DNA of 64,000 nucleotides from Chloroflexota bacterium (GCA_026707405.1 JAPOWW010000010.1:177160-241159); one strand, 5' to 3'. Positions 36,199 through 46,079 are shown, numbered from the stretch's first letter. Program-made: numbers and translations. The notes: generated by a model from the sequence alone, not told the origin.

Positions 36199-37194
36199 TT
36201 GTCAAACCAGGGCTCCGCATCGGAAAGGTCGGATCTCCTTTCAGGCTTCGATCTTGATGCAATCGGTGCCGCAATACTCGACGCAATTCCAGGGTTTGGC
36301 GATCCGCGTCCCCTCCGCAAACTCGGCGATGGATTCCACAGTGTTGTCGTGGAGACTTCGGACGAGATCGTGTTCCGGCTTTCCCGCAGCCCGGCGAGCA
36401 TGTTGCTTCACCGCCGAGAACGGGAATTGCTGAATCGAATCGCGGGTTTCGTTTCGGTTTCGATGCCCGATCCGCGGTGGGTAATTCACCCACGCCCTGG
36501 AATTCCATTCGGCGCCGTGGGCTATCCCAAAGTCGCTGGCAACCCGCTCAACCCAGCTCAGCTTGGCCACTCGAAATCGCTGGCGTCGGACATTGCCGGA
36601 TTTCTCCTGGAGCTCCACGGCATCGAACCCTTGGCCGTCGGCCTATCTGCCCGAGATGTAGAAAATGCGGGTCGCCCGATCGTCCGAGAGCTTCATCGAA
36701 GCGTCGCGGCCGTTTTGCGTCAGGAGTTTGGCGGACAAGCGGTGGAGCGGATCAAAAGATGGTTGGATTCCGTTTTGGCAGACGAAAAGCTGCTACAACC
36801 AACGCCACGACTCAGGCACGGAGACTTTTGGTACGGGAACCTCTTGATCGACCCGGCCTCCGGAGCGCTCGCCGCTGTACTCGATTTTGAGAACGCTGGC
36901 ATCGGCGATCCCGCATTGGATTTCGCCACCTTGAGGTACATTGGTGACGACTTTGCCCGCACCGTGCTCGATCTCTACGTTGCATCGGGCGGCGCCGTCG
37001 ATGACAACTTTGCTCACCGCATCCAGCGACATTGGGAGCTGCGGGAGTTTGACGGACTATCGCACGTAGTACTGAACGACCTCTCGGACGAACTGCCAGA
37101 CCAGCTGCGCAAATTACGCGATGGTCCCGTCATGTCCACGCAGCCGCGCTTCCAGGATGTCGAACCCCATAGCATCTCCAGGGGATCAGCCTGA
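36199..37194 (+). CDS. Aminoglycoside-phosphotransferase-family kinase
   Basis: The 331-residue protein keeps an intact APH core: RHGDFWYGNLL has the HGD catalytic Asp and the metal Asn, and the following VLDFENAGIGDPALDFA has the Asp that binds magnesium. The N-lobe has VFRLSRSPA and a hinge RERELLNRIA. This makes a useful comparison with the HGS protein at 14738. The start is TTG 36199. It follows the SDR closely and is probably in the same transcript. The substrate may be an alcohol or amino sugar; resistance is not implied. Confidence 0.82.
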   Translation: MSNQGSASERSDLLSGFDLDAIGAAILDAIPGFGDPRPLRKLGDGFHSVVVETSDEIVFRLSRSPASMLLHRRERELLNRIAGFVSVSMPDPRWVIHPRPGIPFGAVGYPKVAGNPLNPAQLGHSKSLASDIAGFLLELHGIEPLAVGLSARDVENAGRPIVRELHRSVAAVLRQEFGGQAVERIKRWLDSVLADEKLLQPTPRLRHGDFWYGNLLIDPASGALAAVLDFENAGIGDPALDFATLRYIGDDFARTVLDLYVASGGAVDDNFAHRIQRHWELREFDGLSHVVLNDLSDELPDQLRKLRDGPVMSTQPRFQDVEPHSISRGSA

Positions 37195-37275
37195 CGTCTG
37201 CTCACTTGGGGACGCTAGCCAACGCCGCCCCCGTTACGAGTTCAATAGGGAGCTCCCGCCCCCCCCCGCACGGCC

Positions 37276-38256
37276 CTAGAGTATTCGATCCAGGAGTCCC
37301 CTCTTCCGCCAGGGGAAGCTCGCCGCATCAAGTTTGGCCGCCTCACCTTCCGTAAGCGACCAGCCAAGAGCTCCCGCGTTCTGAGCAACCTGCTCGGCGT
37401 TCTTCGCGCCGGGAATCGCAACTATGCCCGGTCTGCGGACCAGCCAGTTAAGCGCGACCTGCGCTGGAGTGCGCCCCTGAGTCGTGGCTATCGTCCGCAA
37501 CTCATTCACCAAAGGTTGCACGGCCGCTCGCCGAGCTTTCGAAAACCCCGGCGAGCGTCTCCGCCACCCGGATATCTGAGAGTTCTCGTCGTACTTGCCG
37601 GTGAGTAGCCCCTGCCCCAGCGGACTGTATGCGATGAGCGTCACGTCGAGCTCGCGGCAAGCGTCCAGCACCCCGTTGATCTCCGGCGACCGGTCGATCA
37701 GGTTGTATTTCACCTGATTCGAGACCAGCTCCACTCCATATTCCGCTAGCGTCGAGTGCGCTCGCCGCAACCGTCTGGCCCCATAGTTGCTGACGCCCAC
37801 CCACCGCACCTTACCGGCGCGGACGACACTGGCCAGCGCTCTCATCAGCGGGCGGTGCGAAACGATGCTGAACGGCCAGTGGATCTGATATAAGTCGATC
37901 CGGTCTACCCCCAGTCTCTCAAGTGACGCATCCACCGCCCTCTCCAGCGCCCGTCCCGTGAATCGGTTGGGTGCAGGCATGTACTTGCTGGCCACCACGA
38001 CCTTGCCGTCGCTACGCGCAAGCCTGCGACCCAGCAGCCGCTCCGACTCGCCGCCGCCGTATATCTCCGCCGTATCGAAGAAGTTGAGTCCCGCATTTAG
38101 CGCGGCCTGAAAGGCTCCTTCCAGATCGGCTTCACCGTACGACTCCCCATATCCCCAATAGCTGCGGTCACCCCATTGCCACGTGCCGACGCCTATGGGA
38201 GCGATCTTGAGATCGCTTCGGCCTATTGGGCGTACACCGGGATCGGACGTATTCAT
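37276..38256 (-). CDS. Aldo/keto reductase
   Basis: The 326-residue NADPH-dependent TIM-barrel oxidoreductase has the catalytic tetrad: Asp and Tyr in FFDTAEIYGGGESE, Lys in VVASKYMP, and His in YQIHWPF. The cofactor end IAIPGAKNAEQVAQNAGA is typical of AKR11/12-like members. I chose ATG 38256, while the longer frame from 38316 reads into a divergent region. It is divergent from a sulfatase, with 106 bases between the starts. The substrate is not known. Confidence 0.9.
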   Translation of the reverse strand: MNTSDPGVRPIGRSDLKIAPIGVGTWQWGDRSYWGYGESYGEADLEGAFQAALNAGLNFFDTAEIYGGGESERLLGRRLARSDGKVVVASKYMPAPNRFTGRALERAVDASLERLGVDRIDLYQIHWPFSIVSHRPLMRALASVVRAGKVRWVGVSNYGARRLRRAHSTLAEYGVELVSNQVKYNLIDRSPEINGVLDACRELDVTLIAYSPLGQGLLTGKYDENSQISGWRRRSPGFSKARRAAVQPLVNELRTIATTQGRTPAQVALNWLVRRPGIVAIPGAKNAEQVAQNAGALGWSLTEGEAAKLDAASFPWRKRGLLDRIL

Positions 38257-38362
38257 GGCTCGAACTCTAACCTCTACCAATCCACGCCGCTTACACCACC
38301 CAACTCCCAAAGGCATTACTAATCTGAGACAGCGTCATTCCCACCCGCTAAAATCCCAAACC

Positions 38363-39796
38363 ATGCCCGACAGGCCGAATATCGTCATCATCACGATGGA
38401 CCAGCTTCGCTGGGATGCTCTCGGTTGCGTTGGCAACCCTGTCGTACGAACACCCAACATCGACCGTCTCGCGCGCGAGGGCGCGCGCTGTGAGCACTTC
38501 TTCGTGCAAAGCCCGGTCTGCCAGCCAAGCCGCGCGACCATGTTCACCGGGCGCTATCCCCGCGCCCACGGCGTCAAGTGGAACTGGCACAACCTGCCCG
38601 AACGCGAATCCACGCTCGCTGCCACGCTCAGCGACGCCGGCTACCACACACACGCGATCGGCAAGATGCACTTCACGCCCATCGACAAGCTCCATGGATT
38701 CGACGACCGCTTCTTCGTCGAAGGCAAGATGTTTTCCGAGTACGACGAGTATCGGACCCGACTCCGCGAAAAGGGTCTCGTCGACGTCTACTTCGAACAC
38801 GTCAAGCAGTGGGGCAATCCGGAGAACTACGGAACGGCTACGTTTCCGCTCGGCGACGACAACTATGTCGACACCTACATCGGACGCAATGCCAAGCGCA
38901 TCATCTCGGCTGACAACCGCGAGCCGTTTTTCTATTGGGTCTCGTTCTGCAACCCGCACATGCCGTTCGATCCACCCGAACCGTTCGACTCTATGTATCC
39001 GCCGGAATCGGTGGACATGCCTTCGGACTTCCCTCATATCCAGCATTCGCGAATCCCCGAGTTTCGAACGAGCTCCGGTCAGCGCGACTTTTCTCCGCTT
39101 ACGGAGCAAAAGCTCCGCAAGGTGATCGCCAACTACTACGGCTGCATAAGTCTGGTCGACCGTGAAATCGGCGGAGTGTTGGACGCGCTCGAATCGCGGG
39201 GTGTGTTGGACGATACCGTCATCATCTTCCTTTCGGACCACGGTGAAATGTTGGGGCACCGAGGCCAGCTTTGGAAGGGCAGAATGCTGTACGACCATTT
39301 GGTCCGAGTCCCCTTCATCGTGCGCTACCCGCCAGAAATCGGGGGCGGCCAGATCATCTCCGACTTGGTCCAGGCCACCGACATCATGCCCACGATCCTC
39401 GACTACGCCGGTATCTCTGGCGCGCCCGGAATCCAGGGACGCAGCATTCGACGCCTCATCCGTAAAGATGAGGTCGATTGGCGCCAATGGGCTTTCGCCG
39501 AGGCCGGCGGTGTCAAGATGGCGCGAACGCACACGTGGAAACTGATTCACTATGTAGGCAAGTCCTATGGCGAGCTCTACAACCTGGAAGCCGATCCGCT
39601 CGAGCTCGAGAACCTCTACGACCGTCCCGAATACGCCTCGAAGCGGGCAGAGATGACGCAGCTATTGGTCAACATCCTTATCGAAACCGAAGACCCGCTG
39701 CCCGAGGCGGCGCTCGGCACTCCCTACGAAGGAATCGCCGGAGACCATCCCCAGCAAGAGTACGGAGGCCGCGATCGGGACGCTTACCTGCGTTAG
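38363..39796 (+). CDS. Sulfatase, Cys-type (formylglycine-dependent)
   Basis: This 477-residue type I sulfatase needs Cys53 in PVCQPSRATMFTGRYPRAHG to be turned to formylglycine. The metal-site IIITMDQLRWD starts the protein, and FLSDHGEMLGHRGQLWKGRMLYD carries the other metal and active-site residues. There is no signal peptide, so a cytoplasmic enzyme is likely. ATG 38363 lies right before the first strand. It probably removes sulfate from a sugar, choline or other organic sulfate. No formylglycine-generating enzyme is seen in this window. Confidence 0.92.
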   Translation: MPDRPNIVIITMDQLRWDALGCVGNPVVRTPNIDRLAREGARCEHFFVQSPVCQPSRATMFTGRYPRAHGVKWNWHNLPERESTLAATLSDAGYHTHAIGKMHFTPIDKLHGFDDRFFVEGKMFSEYDEYRTRLREKGLVDVYFEHVKQWGNPENYGTATFPLGDDNYVDTYIGRNAKRIISADNREPFFYWVSFCNPHMPFDPPEPFDSMYPPESVDMPSDFPHIQHSRIPEFRTSSGQRDFSPLTEQKLRKVIANYYGCISLVDREIGGVLDALESRGVLDDTVIIFLSDHGEMLGHRGQLWKGRMLYDHLVRVPFIVRYPPEIGGGQIISDLVQATDIMPTILDYAGISGAPGIQGRSIRRLIRKDEVDWRQWAFAEAGGVKMARTHTWKLIHYVGKSYGELYNLEADPLELENLYDRPEYASKRAEMTQLLVNILIETEDPLPEAALGTPYEGIAGDHPQQEYGGRDRDAYLR

Positions 39797-39898
39797 GAGG
39801 CGCCGTCCCCCTGCACGGAGCACGTCGACATATCCGCATCAGTGCCGTTTCCCGGGTCTGTCGGCATCCGCGGCAGACCTCTCGAACCGGTTAGCCAC

Positions 39899-41284
39899 AT
39901 GCTGACGCAGACCGCTCTCGAAGTCCCCGTAACCCCCCAAGAAGGGCCTGCCGTCTCCATCGATCTCGGAATCCAACCTCGGCTGAGCGACCTCGCCTGC
40001 GCCTTCCAGGATATGCCGGGCCTTGTGGTGCTCGAGGGCGGTGGACCGTTCGGCATCGAGGGCCGCTGGTCGTACGTGGCAGCCGATCCCGTGCAAACGA
40101 TCTCCGCCGCGCCTCAAACGACAGCCCCCGACGGCGGTTTCCTCCATCAGCTTCGAGATGCGCTCCAGGCGACAAGGTCCAACTCTGTTGCCGACGTTCC
40201 GTTCCAGGGCGGCGCAATCGGCTATATCTCATACGAGGGCGGAGACAGCTTGCATCGCCCCGTGGACCACGACTCCCAGTCGGCGCCGGCCGGCTACTTG
40301 TGGGCGGGCCTGTACGGCTGGGTCATCGCCCGCAACGCTCTCACCGGTCTTACGATGCTAATTGTCAACAAGTCTGTTCTCCCCAATAGCGGTTCGGTCA
40401 TTGAGACGCTGATTAACCGCGTTCGGTCGGGAATCCGCGAGGCAGGCCAAGCTCGACTCGATACACTCGCATCGAACGCCTCCAGGGCGCGATACGTTCA
40501 ATGGGTCCGAGAGGTCAAGGAGTACATTTCCGCTGGCGATTGCTATCAGGTCAACCTGGCCCGCCGCATCTCCGCCCGGCTGCAGGGAAACGCGCTCGAC
40601 CTGTTTCGCCGCCTTACACACTTGCATCCCGAGCCGTTTTCGGCCTACTTGCGCGGCGGAGCGGTAGAAGTGGTCAGCGTCTCGCCCGAGCTGTTCTTGC
40701 GCAAAACTGGCAGGCTCGTTAGGTCCCGACCAATCAAGGGCACACGGCCCCGCCTCCGCCGACCCGAGGACGACGCCGCCACCGCCGAGGCCCTGCGAAG
40801 AAGCGCCAAGGATCGAGCCGAGAACGTCATGATCGTCGATGTGGTCCGTAACGACCTCGGTCGCGTCTGTGCGCCGGGCACCATAGAAGTTCCGTCACTG
40901 TGGTCGGTCGAAGCCCACCCCAGCGTATGGCAGTTGGTGTCCGAGATTCGAGGGCGGCTGGATTCCGACCGCGACTCCGTGGACCTGCTCGCCGCCTGCC
41001 TGCCTCCCGCCTCCGTAACCGGCGCTCCCAAGATTCGGGCGACCGAGATCATTCAGGAGATCGAGCCTCATCCGCGGGGCGTCTATTGCGGAACGGTGTT
41101 TGCCGCGGGCTTCGACGGAAGTCTGGTAAGCAACGTCGCAATTCGGACCCTGCAAGTCCTCGATCGAGAGGTCCACCTTCACGTCGGCGGCGGAATCGTC
41201 GCCGGCTCCGAGCCGGACGCCGAATTCGACGAAACGGTGCATAAAGCCCGTGGGATTCTCGGAGCGTTCGGTCTCCGTGAATAG
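39899..41284 (+). CDS. pabB: Aminodeoxychorismate synthase component I PabB-like
   Basis: A chorismate-binding enzyme of the PabB/TrpE family. RPIKGTRPRLRR is the PabB signature (the Lys replaces the Ala of anthranilate synthase). ENVMIVDVVRNDLGRV, PPASVTGAPKIRATEII and GGGIVAGSEPDAEFDET are also present. The N-terminal domain starts near LVVLEGGGPFG. Thus it probably makes 4-amino-4-deoxychorismate for folate, fitting folP at 20933. I chose ATG 39899. GTG 39842 would add 19 residues. A glutamine amidotransferase partner (PabA/TrpG) is not adjacent. Confidence 0.88.
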   Translation: MLTQTALEVPVTPQEGPAVSIDLGIQPRLSDLACAFQDMPGLVVLEGGGPFGIEGRWSYVAADPVQTISAAPQTTAPDGGFLHQLRDALQATRSNSVADVPFQGGAIGYISYEGGDSLHRPVDHDSQSAPAGYLWAGLYGWVIARNALTGLTMLIVNKSVLPNSGSVIETLINRVRSGIREAGQARLDTLASNASRARYVQWVREVKEYISAGDCYQVNLARRISARLQGNALDLFRRLTHLHPEPFSAYLRGGAVEVVSVSPELFLRKTGRLVRSRPIKGTRPRLRRPEDDAATAEALRRSAKDRAENVMIVDVVRNDLGRVCAPGTIEVPSLWSVEAHPSVWQLVSEIRGRLDSDRDSVDLLAACLPPASVTGAPKIRATEIIQEIEPHPRGVYCGTVFAAGFDGSLVSNVAIRTLQVLDREVHLHVGGGIVAGSEPDAEFDETVHKARGILGAFGLRE

Positions 41285-41428
41285 CCTACCTGTCCCCCTG
41301 CGCCAAACTCGGAGAGTAATCAGCCTACTTACGGATGCGCGCTCCACGAAGTGAAAGGTTCACCTCCCGCCGGTAGAGAGATTTCGATCACCTGACCGGA
41401 AGCCGCGTCACCGTGATCCAGTCCCGGC

Positions 41429-42277
41429 TCAAACCCTCCTGAGCTTGTGAATGCTGTTCTCGCGTCCGACTTCGCAGAGGTACAAGTTTCCGCGCGAGTC
41501 CCCCCAGATGCCGTGCGGGCTAACAAACTGACCGGGACCGTCGCCGGCCTCGCCGAACCTGCTCAGAATCTTGCCGTCCATGTCCACGACCGCTACGCCG
41601 GCGTCGATTTCGGCAACGTACATCACGTCGTTGGAGTCCATGTAGAAGTCCGAAGGCCGCGCGTATCCGGTCCATTCGTACAGAAACAGTCCGTCCAGGT
41701 TGAAAAACTGGATTCGCGAGTTCTCGCGGTCCGCCACCCAAACGCGCTCGAGCGGATCGACCCATACGCCGTGCGGCAAGTTGAACTGCCCCGGCGCGTC
41801 GCCAAACTCGCCCCAAGAGTGCAGATGCTCGCCGGCTCCCGAGAATCGGTGGGTGCGTGAATTGACGTATCCGTCCGAAACGTACATGTCGCCGTTCGGA
41901 GCGAAAGCTAGCTGCGTCGGATCGTGAAACGGACCGCCGTTCGGTGCGGGCTCCCCGACCGTGCCCAGCGTTTGCAGTAGATTTCCTTCGGTATCGAACT
42001 TCCAGACCACTTGGCCGTATCGGTCGGTCAACCACAGATTGTCGCTCGCGTCGACATAGACGGCGTGGGCAAAATTGAGCGTTCCCTCGCCCCAGGAAGC
42101 AATCACATTACCCTCGCTGTCGAACACGATCAACGGATGGTCGCCCCGATTGAAGGCGTAGACCCGGTCCTCGGAGTCCACCCCGATACCGGCCACGACC
42201 TTCATATCCCAGCCATCGGGCAGTTTCGCCCAACCCTCTTCGATCTCGTAGACGTAGTCGCCGCTGCCCAGTTGCAT
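41429..42277 (-). CDS. NHL-repeat beta-propeller protein
   Basis: The 282-residue protein is built of about six NHL-type blades, with repeat units such as GIGVDSEDRVYAFN, HGVWVDPLERVWVADREN and HGIWGDSRGNLYLCEVG. It looks like the lyase propeller of peptidyl-glycine amidation enzymes, but key residues were not checked. No signal peptide is seen. A clear GGGAG precedes ATG 42277. It lies 21 bases after dprA on the same strand and may share its message. The function is not assigned. Confidence 0.85.
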   Translation of the reverse strand: MQLGSGDYVYEIEEGWAKLPDGWDMKVVAGIGVDSEDRVYAFNRGDHPLIVFDSEGNVIASWGEGTLNFAHAVYVDASDNLWLTDRYGQVVWKFDTEGNLLQTLGTVGEPAPNGGPFHDPTQLAFAPNGDMYVSDGYVNSRTHRFSGAGEHLHSWGEFGDAPGQFNLPHGVWVDPLERVWVADRENSRIQFFNLDGLFLYEWTGYARPSDFYMDSNDVMYVAEIDAGVAVVDMDGKILSRFGEAGDGPGQFVSPHGIWGDSRGNLYLCEVGRENSIHKLRRV

Positions 42278-42298
42278 TTTGACTCCCGATAAAACCGC

Positions 42299-43429
42299 TC
42301 AAGCCCTATTCGAATGGATTCGCCCCTGCACATAATGACCGCCTCCGACATCCTTGGCTAACCCCTTCATTTCCATGATCGTCAGCAATGCGGCCACTTT
42401 GCTAGCCGGCAGCCCGCAGGACCGAGTGATCTCGTCCCTATGGATGGGCTTCAAGGAAAGCACCTGTGCGACCTGCCGCTCGTCCTCGCGCATTGGCGGC
42501 GGCGGCTCGACTTCGAACGGCAGTTGAATGGTGCGCGCCGCGAAATTGATCGTTTCCAGCGCGTCGTCGGCGTTCCGGGCCATTACGGCCCCGTCTCGAA
42601 TCAGCGCGTTGCAGCCGGCGCTGTTGACGGAGAACACGTCGCCCGGCACGGCCAGCACGTCCCGCCCTTGATGATTTGCGAACGACGCGGTTATCAACGC
42701 GCCACTCTTCACGGGTGCCTCCGTGACCAGCGTCGCCATGCTCAGCCCGCTGATTATCCGGTTCCGCTGCGGGAAGTTCTCCCCCGCCGGTTTCGTGCCA
42801 GGCGGAAACTCGGTCACAACCGCCCCCGATTTCGCGACTTCCTCGGCCAGGCCCCGATGTTTGGCGGGATACACGATATCGATGCCGGTCCCAAGCACAG
42901 CCACCGTTCGCCCTCCGGCATCCAGCGCCGCCCTGTGCGCCGCGCCGTCCACCCCGAACGCAAGTCCGCTGATGACAGTCAATCCGGCTGCCGCAAGATC
43001 GGCCGCCAGCAGACTCGTTATCTGCCTTCCGTACGGTGATATGCGTCTCGTGCCGACCATCGCAATCGTCCGCGTCAGGTCCTGCTCGGTAAAGCCTCCC
43101 TGCACGTACAGGACCGCAGGAGGCGACGGTATCTCTCTCAGCAAAGGTGGAAACGCCGCCGAGCCGAACGTGATCAGCCGCGCGTTCGCCGATTCGACCC
43201 TTTCCATTTCCAGGTCAGGGTCGATTCGCCTTCGCTCTTCTACGACCCGCGCCGCCCGATCCCGTGTAATACCCGCCTCGATCAGCTCCGACCGCGATGC
43301 GCTCCACGCAAGCGACATGTCTTCGAACCGGTCGTACAGCCGCAGCATCGCCGCCGGCCCGATGGCCGTCACCGTCGCCAGCGCCGACCAGTACTTCTCG
43401 TCGCCCGCATAATTCGTGGATTCAGACAT
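42299..43429 (-). CDS. dprA: DNA-processing protein DprA
   Basis: DprA (Smf) binds incoming single-stranded DNA in transformation and loads RecA. The Rossmann core shows VGTRRISPYGRQIT, SGLAFGVDGAAHRAAL, VLGTGIDIVYPAKH, FPQRNRIISGLS and the ALITASFA segment. A DprA winged-helix domain ends the protein (DEITRSCGLPASKVAALLTIMEMKGL). An N-terminal SAM-like domain covers residues 1-75. It has 376 residues from ATG 43429. No other competence gene is near. A hairpin repeat sits just upstream at 43457-43479. Confidence 0.94.
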   Translation of the reverse strand: MSESTNYAGDEKYWSALATVTAIGPAAMLRLYDRFEDMSLAWSASRSELIEAGITRDRAARVVEERRRIDPDLEMERVESANARLITFGSAAFPPLLREIPSPPAVLYVQGGFTEQDLTRTIAMVGTRRISPYGRQITSLLAADLAAAGLTVISGLAFGVDGAAHRAALDAGGRTVAVLGTGIDIVYPAKHRGLAEEVAKSGAVVTEFPPGTKPAGENFPQRNRIISGLSMATLVTEAPVKSGALITASFANHQGRDVLAVPGDVFSVNSAGCNALIRDGAVMARNADDALETINFAARTIQLPFEVEPPPPMREDERQVAQVLSLKPIHRDEITRSCGLPASKVAALLTIMEMKGLAKDVGGGHYVQGRIHSNRA

Positions 43430-43456
43430 CAAACCCCGCTCGTAGCCGCCTCCACC

Positions 43457-43495
43457 CCCTCTCCCTTGACGGGAGAGGGTTGGGGTGAGGGTGTC
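43457..43495. repeat. CCCTCTCCC hairpin repeat (dispersed type)
   Basis: CCCTCTCCC at 43457-43465 pairs with GGGAGAGGG at 43471-43479, with a 5-base TTGAC loop, and is followed by TTGGGGTGAGGGTG. The same hairpin and flank are found dispersed in many bacterial genomes. It lies between the anmK stop and the dprA start on the minus strand, so it could end the anmK transcript. Confidence 0.65.
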
Positions 43496-43614
43496 CCCAA
43501 AGACATCCTTCTCCCCGAGCCAGTCGAACGGCCAGCGACCGCCTCTTGGCCGTCGCAGTTCGCCAGCAAATTAGCCCGTCACCCATCCCGACGACTCGCC
43601 TACCTGGCTTCCCG

Positions 43615-44808
43615 TCAAGAGTATCCGCGCAACGCGCCGTAGTTCTGCCCATAGGTCACTTTACCCAGAACGACTCGACGGCGGGCGCCGGTGGCCGCAG
43701 GAACGTTACCTGCGGCTAGCTCAAATGTCTCGTTCGCCAAAACCGCGAATCCGACCGCCTCCTTGGCGTCGGCGGGAATGCCCAATTCGTCTGCTGCGAT
43801 CACGTCGATGTGAGGCAAAGATTCCTTCAAGCGGCGCATCAGGTAGGCATTGTGCACTCCCCCGCCGGACACGGCCACCTGGTCCAACCGCGTGGCGTCC
43901 GCGGCGCAGCGAATCACGGCATCGCTGACGGTTCGCGCCGTCAACTCCGTAGCCGTGCATATCAGGTCTGCCGTACTGGACGTTCCCGCCACAGCCAGTA
44001 TTCGTTCGACAAATTCCTCCCCAAACTGCTCGCGCCCCGCCGATTTGGGAGGTGGACGGCTGAAGTATGGATCGGCAAGCAGTGCCTCTAGCAGCAAAGC
44101 CATCGGCTTCCCGGAGCTTGCTATGCCCCCCTCCGAATCGAAACCCTCCTTGCCCCCAATCAGCCGGCGGACTAGCGCGTCGATCACCATATTGCCCGGC
44201 CCGCTATCGAATGCTTGAATCTCGTCTAGCTCGGCTGCGGGCGGCAGCACCGTTAGGTTCGCAATCCCCCCAAGGTTCAGCAGCACCCGCCCCAGCTTTG
44301 GTTCTCGAAACAACAGGAAATCCACCAGCGGGATTAGGGGAGCGCCTGTTCCGCCCGCCGCCATGTCGTTGGGACGGAAATCCGAAACCGTGGTAACGCC
44401 GGTCTCCTCGACCAGAACGGCGGCCTCTCCGATCTGATAGGTCGAAGCGATCTGATATCCGCATAAATCGCTGGGATCCGACTGGTGATAGATGGTCTGG
44501 CCATGAGACCCGATCAAATCCAATTGGCCGAGCGAGACCCTGCTGGCCTGGCAAACTTCCTTGACCGCCTGCGCGTAGAGGCCGCCCAGCAAAACACTGA
44601 GCTGGCTTATGACGCCCGCCGGAACCGGCCGCCCGGAGGCGACCCGCAAGAGAGCGTCGCGCACGTCTCTCGGATAGGGCAATGATACGAAGCGCTTCAG
44701 CTCAACCGCCGACTCCTCGCCCGCCCGGTGAATCTGCACCAGCGCGGCGTCAACGCCATCCAGCGACGTGCCCGACATCAGACCGACAATCAGCTTTGAA
44801 TCTCTCAC
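43615..44808 (-). CDS. anmK: Anhydro-N-acetylmuramic acid kinase AnmK
   Basis: AnmK phosphorylates and opens 1,6-anhydro-MurNAc so that cell-wall sugar can be recycled. LIVGLMSGTSLDGVDAALV is the diagnostic start, with GSHGQTIYHQ, NLGGIANLTVLP, DSGPGNMVIDALVRR and a late VAVSGGGVHN. GTG 44808 places the start just before the motif and gives 397 residues. TTG 44835 would add nine. Its presence supports real murein in this organism. No recycling partner (MurQ, NagZ) is next to it. Confidence 0.94.
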   Translation of the reverse strand: MRDSKLIVGLMSGTSLDGVDAALVQIHRAGEESAVELKRFVSLPYPRDVRDALLRVASGRPVPAGVISQLSVLLGGLYAQAVKEVCQASRVSLGQLDLIGSHGQTIYHQSDPSDLCGYQIASTYQIGEAAVLVEETGVTTVSDFRPNDMAAGGTGAPLIPLVDFLLFREPKLGRVLLNLGGIANLTVLPPAAELDEIQAFDSGPGNMVIDALVRRLIGGKEGFDSEGGIASSGKPMALLLEALLADPYFSRPPPKSAGREQFGEEFVERILAVAGTSSTADLICTATELTARTVSDAVIRCAADATRLDQVAVSGGGVHNAYLMRRLKESLPHIDVIAADELGIPADAKEAVGFAVLANETFELAAGNVPAATGARRRVVLGKVTYGQNYGALRGYS

Positions 44809-45206
44809 GGGGCTATACCCTACTTCGGAAAGCAAAAAGCAAGAGTCTCACAGACTCTCGTTAAATGGACTGCACCGTCGAGACCGGACCCCTCCTTTGA
44901 GTTCGAGGCTGGTCATTGTCCACCACGCCCTATGCAGTCACCGCTGGCGAAGGTGCGGAGGCTATGCACGCCGCTGCCAACGCGCGCGGTGGAGCTGACT
45001 GCGCCAGCCAGCTAGTACGGCCGTCCCTTCCGCCGAAGTTGGAAATTGGGATCAATCGTCCGTCCGCGCGCGACGTTGCGGGGCCTCGCCCAGATTCGCA
45101 ACTGCAGGCGAGTCGTAACGACCAGCCGCAAAGATATGTATGACCACCCTTGCTAGTCCCGTCGGCATCGGGATGGCTTCAGTCGGTAGGAACCACGATG
45201 CCGCCA
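44809..45206. other. 398-base gap between the amidohydrolase gene and anmK
   Basis: No credible gene, RNA or strong hairpin is seen. Small open frames lack a ribosome-binding site and family features. The anmK promoter probably lies here, but no clear -35/-10 pair could be fixed. Confidence 0.5.
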
Positions 45207-46079
45207 TCAGATGCGGTACAGCTCCTCAGCGTTCTTGGAGAAAAGCGGGATCTGCTCGTCCCTGCTGAAATCAGAGACGATTTCCGTATAGGCGTCCACT
45301 AGTTCGTCGTACGAGCTCCACAGCCAGTCCACCGGCCAGTTGCTCGCGAAGAAGCAGCGGTCCACTCCGAAGGTCTCGATGGACGTGAGCACGTACCGTC
45401 TGATGCTGTCGACCGTCCAGTTGTTGTCGCCCATGCCCAGACCGGATATCTTCCAGCGGATGTTCTCGCAGCTCGCCGCTACGGCCATGCCGCGCTTCCA
45501 CTTCTCGAAATACTCATCCGTGCGTTCCGCGGGTGAGCCGGTGTGATCGACCACGATCATGATGTTTGGAAACTTGTCTGCCAGCGCCCGGAGCTTCTCC
45601 GTCTCCGGCCACCCGACCGGCATGCTCGACACGAGATTGTATTTCTCCAGCAGCGCAAAACCCCGATGGTAGTCCGGCTCGACTAGGTAGTCCCCATAGG
45701 AGAAGTCCCGTATCCCCCGCATGTTCGCAGACTCGCAGTGACGCTCTAGGACCGCCTCCACGCCGGGATCGCGCAAGTCCGCGTGCGCAACGATCGCATG
45801 CGGAAACCCCGTCCGCTCCGCCGCCTCTTGCAGCCACTCGGTCTCCGTAACCGGGTCCGGGCTGCCGATGGCCGCCTGCACGTGTATTGCCTTTACGACG
45901 TTCGCGTCACGCGTTTCGGCGATATAGTCCTCTGCGAAATAGTTCCTCTCCGCGAGCTTCTGGATTTGCCACCCGAGCGACGGATGCGGAACGCCAGGCT
46001 GCCAGTGCGCGTACACCAGCTCCGGGTGCTGCATGTCGTAGAAATGGACGTGACTATCGACGAACTCCAGCTTGTCCAT
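45207..46079 (-). CDS. Amidohydrolase-family TIM-barrel protein
   Basis: The 290-residue protein belongs to the amidohydrolase-2 family, which includes 2-pyrone-4,6-dicarboxylate and sugar-lactone hydrolases. The metal motif DSHVHFYD starts the barrel, VVDHTGSP supplies the later His and FASNWPVDWL the Asp. GIRDFSYGDYL and KISGLGMGD are also typical. A strong TAGGAGA lies upstream of ATG 46079. It follows the Gfo/Idh gene by 61 bases on the same strand, which fits a lactone step after a sugar dehydrogenase, though that is inference. Confidence 0.88.
   Translation of the reverse strand: MDKLEFVDSHVHFYDMQHPELVYAHWQPGVPHPSLGWQIQKLAERNYFAEDYIAETRDANVVKAIHVQAAIGSPDPVTETEWLQEAAERTGFPHAIVAHADLRDPGVEAVLERHCESANMRGIRDFSYGDYLVEPDYHRGFALLEKYNLVSSMPVGWPETEKLRALADKFPNIMIVVDHTGSPAERTDEYFEKWKRGMAVAASCENIRWKISGLGMGDNNWTVDSIRRYVLTSIETFGVDRCFFASNWPVDWLWSSYDELVDAYTEIVSDFSRDEQIPLFSKNAEELYRI

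Noticed and set aside
37259-37267. Run of nine C bases near the aldo/keto reductase end
   Set aside because: It lies between genes and shows no link to phase variation of a coding frame.
38348-39550. 400-codon open frame on the minus strand opposite the sulfatase
   Set aside because: It is antisense to a sulfatase with full catalytic motifs and shows no family features; a GC-rich shadow frame.
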